From NORP309 sp964564165 (GTDB lineage: Bacteria; Pseudomonadota; Gammaproteobacteria; Xanthomonadales; Marinicellaceae), in contig CAZLZZ010000092.1 of the NCBI GenBank assembly GCA_964564165.1, forward strand, positions 1 to 13,167: a stretch of DNA of 13,167 nucleotides, in the 5' to 3' direction. Below are positions 12,860 to 13,167 of this stretch, piece by piece (within the stretch, counting starts at the first letter, position 1; every line of letters starts with the position of its first letter). The notes beneath the pieces are model-generated. The model was not told the DNA's origin. It did not search any database and saw only the letters and a program-made list of their open reading frames with translations. Both the position numbers and the translations under genes were made by a program.

Positions 12860-13167
12860 ATGAAAAGTAATCTAACCGATAAATTAACCGGATTTGTTAA
12901 AAAAATCATTTACAAGCTGCGCTTTCTTAATGAAGTGAGGATTTTTGGTAAAAACAAACATGTTCATGACTTGCCAGATATTTTCCACTATTGGTCAAAC
13001 AAATATTTATTGCCAAAAGAGCAAAAGTTTGGTTTTAACAACCCTGATGAGCTTTTTAATAAATATTGTTTGGAAGCTTGTAAAAAGTTAACTGATAAAA
13101 ACCGTGTTAACATAATTAGCATTGGTTCTGGTAACGGTGAGTTGGAAGTCAATATTGCCAAATACCT
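12860..13167 (+). CDS. Class I SAM-dependent methyltransferase, N-terminal part
   Basis: The gene begins at the ATG at 12860, 7 nt after hipA ends, and runs out of the window after 102 complete codons. The N-terminal region (DLPDIFHYWSNKYLLPKEQK, then FGFNNPDELFNKY) is a lead-in I associate with solitary bacterial methyltransferases whose substrates are often sugars, lipids or unknown. The glycine-rich motif I that binds S-adenosylmethionine follows at about residues 83-91 (ISIGSGNGE). There is no clear Shine-Dalgarno site. The short gap suggests read-through from hipBA, but a functional link is not implied. The substrate cannot be inferred without the C-terminal half. Confidence 0.8.
   Translation, partial: MKSNLTDKLTGFVKKIIYKLRFLNEVRIFGKNKHVHDLPDIFHYWSNKYLLPKEQKFGFNNPDELFNKYCLEACKKLTDKNRVNIISIGSGNGELEVNIAKY

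Noticed and set aside
1..13167. tRNA, rRNA, CRISPR array, integrase, transposase or phage genes
   Set aside because: Looked for by eye on both strands; no cloverleaf with CCA arm, regular spacer array, tyrosine recombinase or DDE transposase was recognised.

Overview
The window looks like the chromosome of a moderately AT-rich gammaproteobacterium. The evidence is a proteobacterial-type CusCBA metal efflux operon with recognisable Shine-Dalgarno sites, a bacterial enolase and a HipBA module. The genus cannot be named from the sequence alone. A visibly AT-richer block at about 585-2830 has a different character: coding sequence with no Shine-Dalgarno sites, a short lipoprotein signal ending in SCKAQ, and genes separated by long imperfect palindromes. 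It resembles Bacteroidota (flavobacterial) DNA and is probably acquired.

Layout. 1-557: no convincing gene; a dispersed repeat copy at the left edge and one weak small ORF. 586-2829: two plus-strand genes, an erythromycin-esterase-like lipoprotein and a frameshifted GIY-YIG/DUF4357 protein, set between three attC-like palindromes like gene cassettes without an integrase. 2888-9352: a minus-strand copper/silver operon in the order CopL-like metal-binding protein, TolC-type outer membrane factor, periplasmic adaptor with a fused CusF-like domain, and CusA-type RND pump. 9353-9830: a regulatory and repeat-rich intergenic region with an inverted repeat over the putative copper-operon promoter and a pair of about 50-nt inverted repeats whose third relative lies at bases 2-50. 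9831-11120: enolase. 11247-12852: hipB-hipA toxin-antitoxin pair with a strong promoter almost abutting the hipB start codon. 12860-end: the first 102 codons of a class I SAM-dependent methyltransferase.

How the genes work together. The four minus-strand genes make a complete periplasmic Cu(I)/Ag(I) export system. The pump keeps the methionine triad that defines Cu/Ag specificity, but it has isoleucine at the conserved lysine of the proposed proton relay. The fused CusF-like domain of the adaptor has lost all four copper ligands. HipB and HipA form an autonomous stress/persistence module with an apparently intact kinase active site. Enolase is an ordinary glycolytic gene with no visible link to its neighbours.

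I see no clear new multi-gene system. The most unusual items are the imported cassette-like block with its attC-like palindromes, the ligand-less CusF-like domain, the pump relay substitution, and the repeat family around the enolase promoter.
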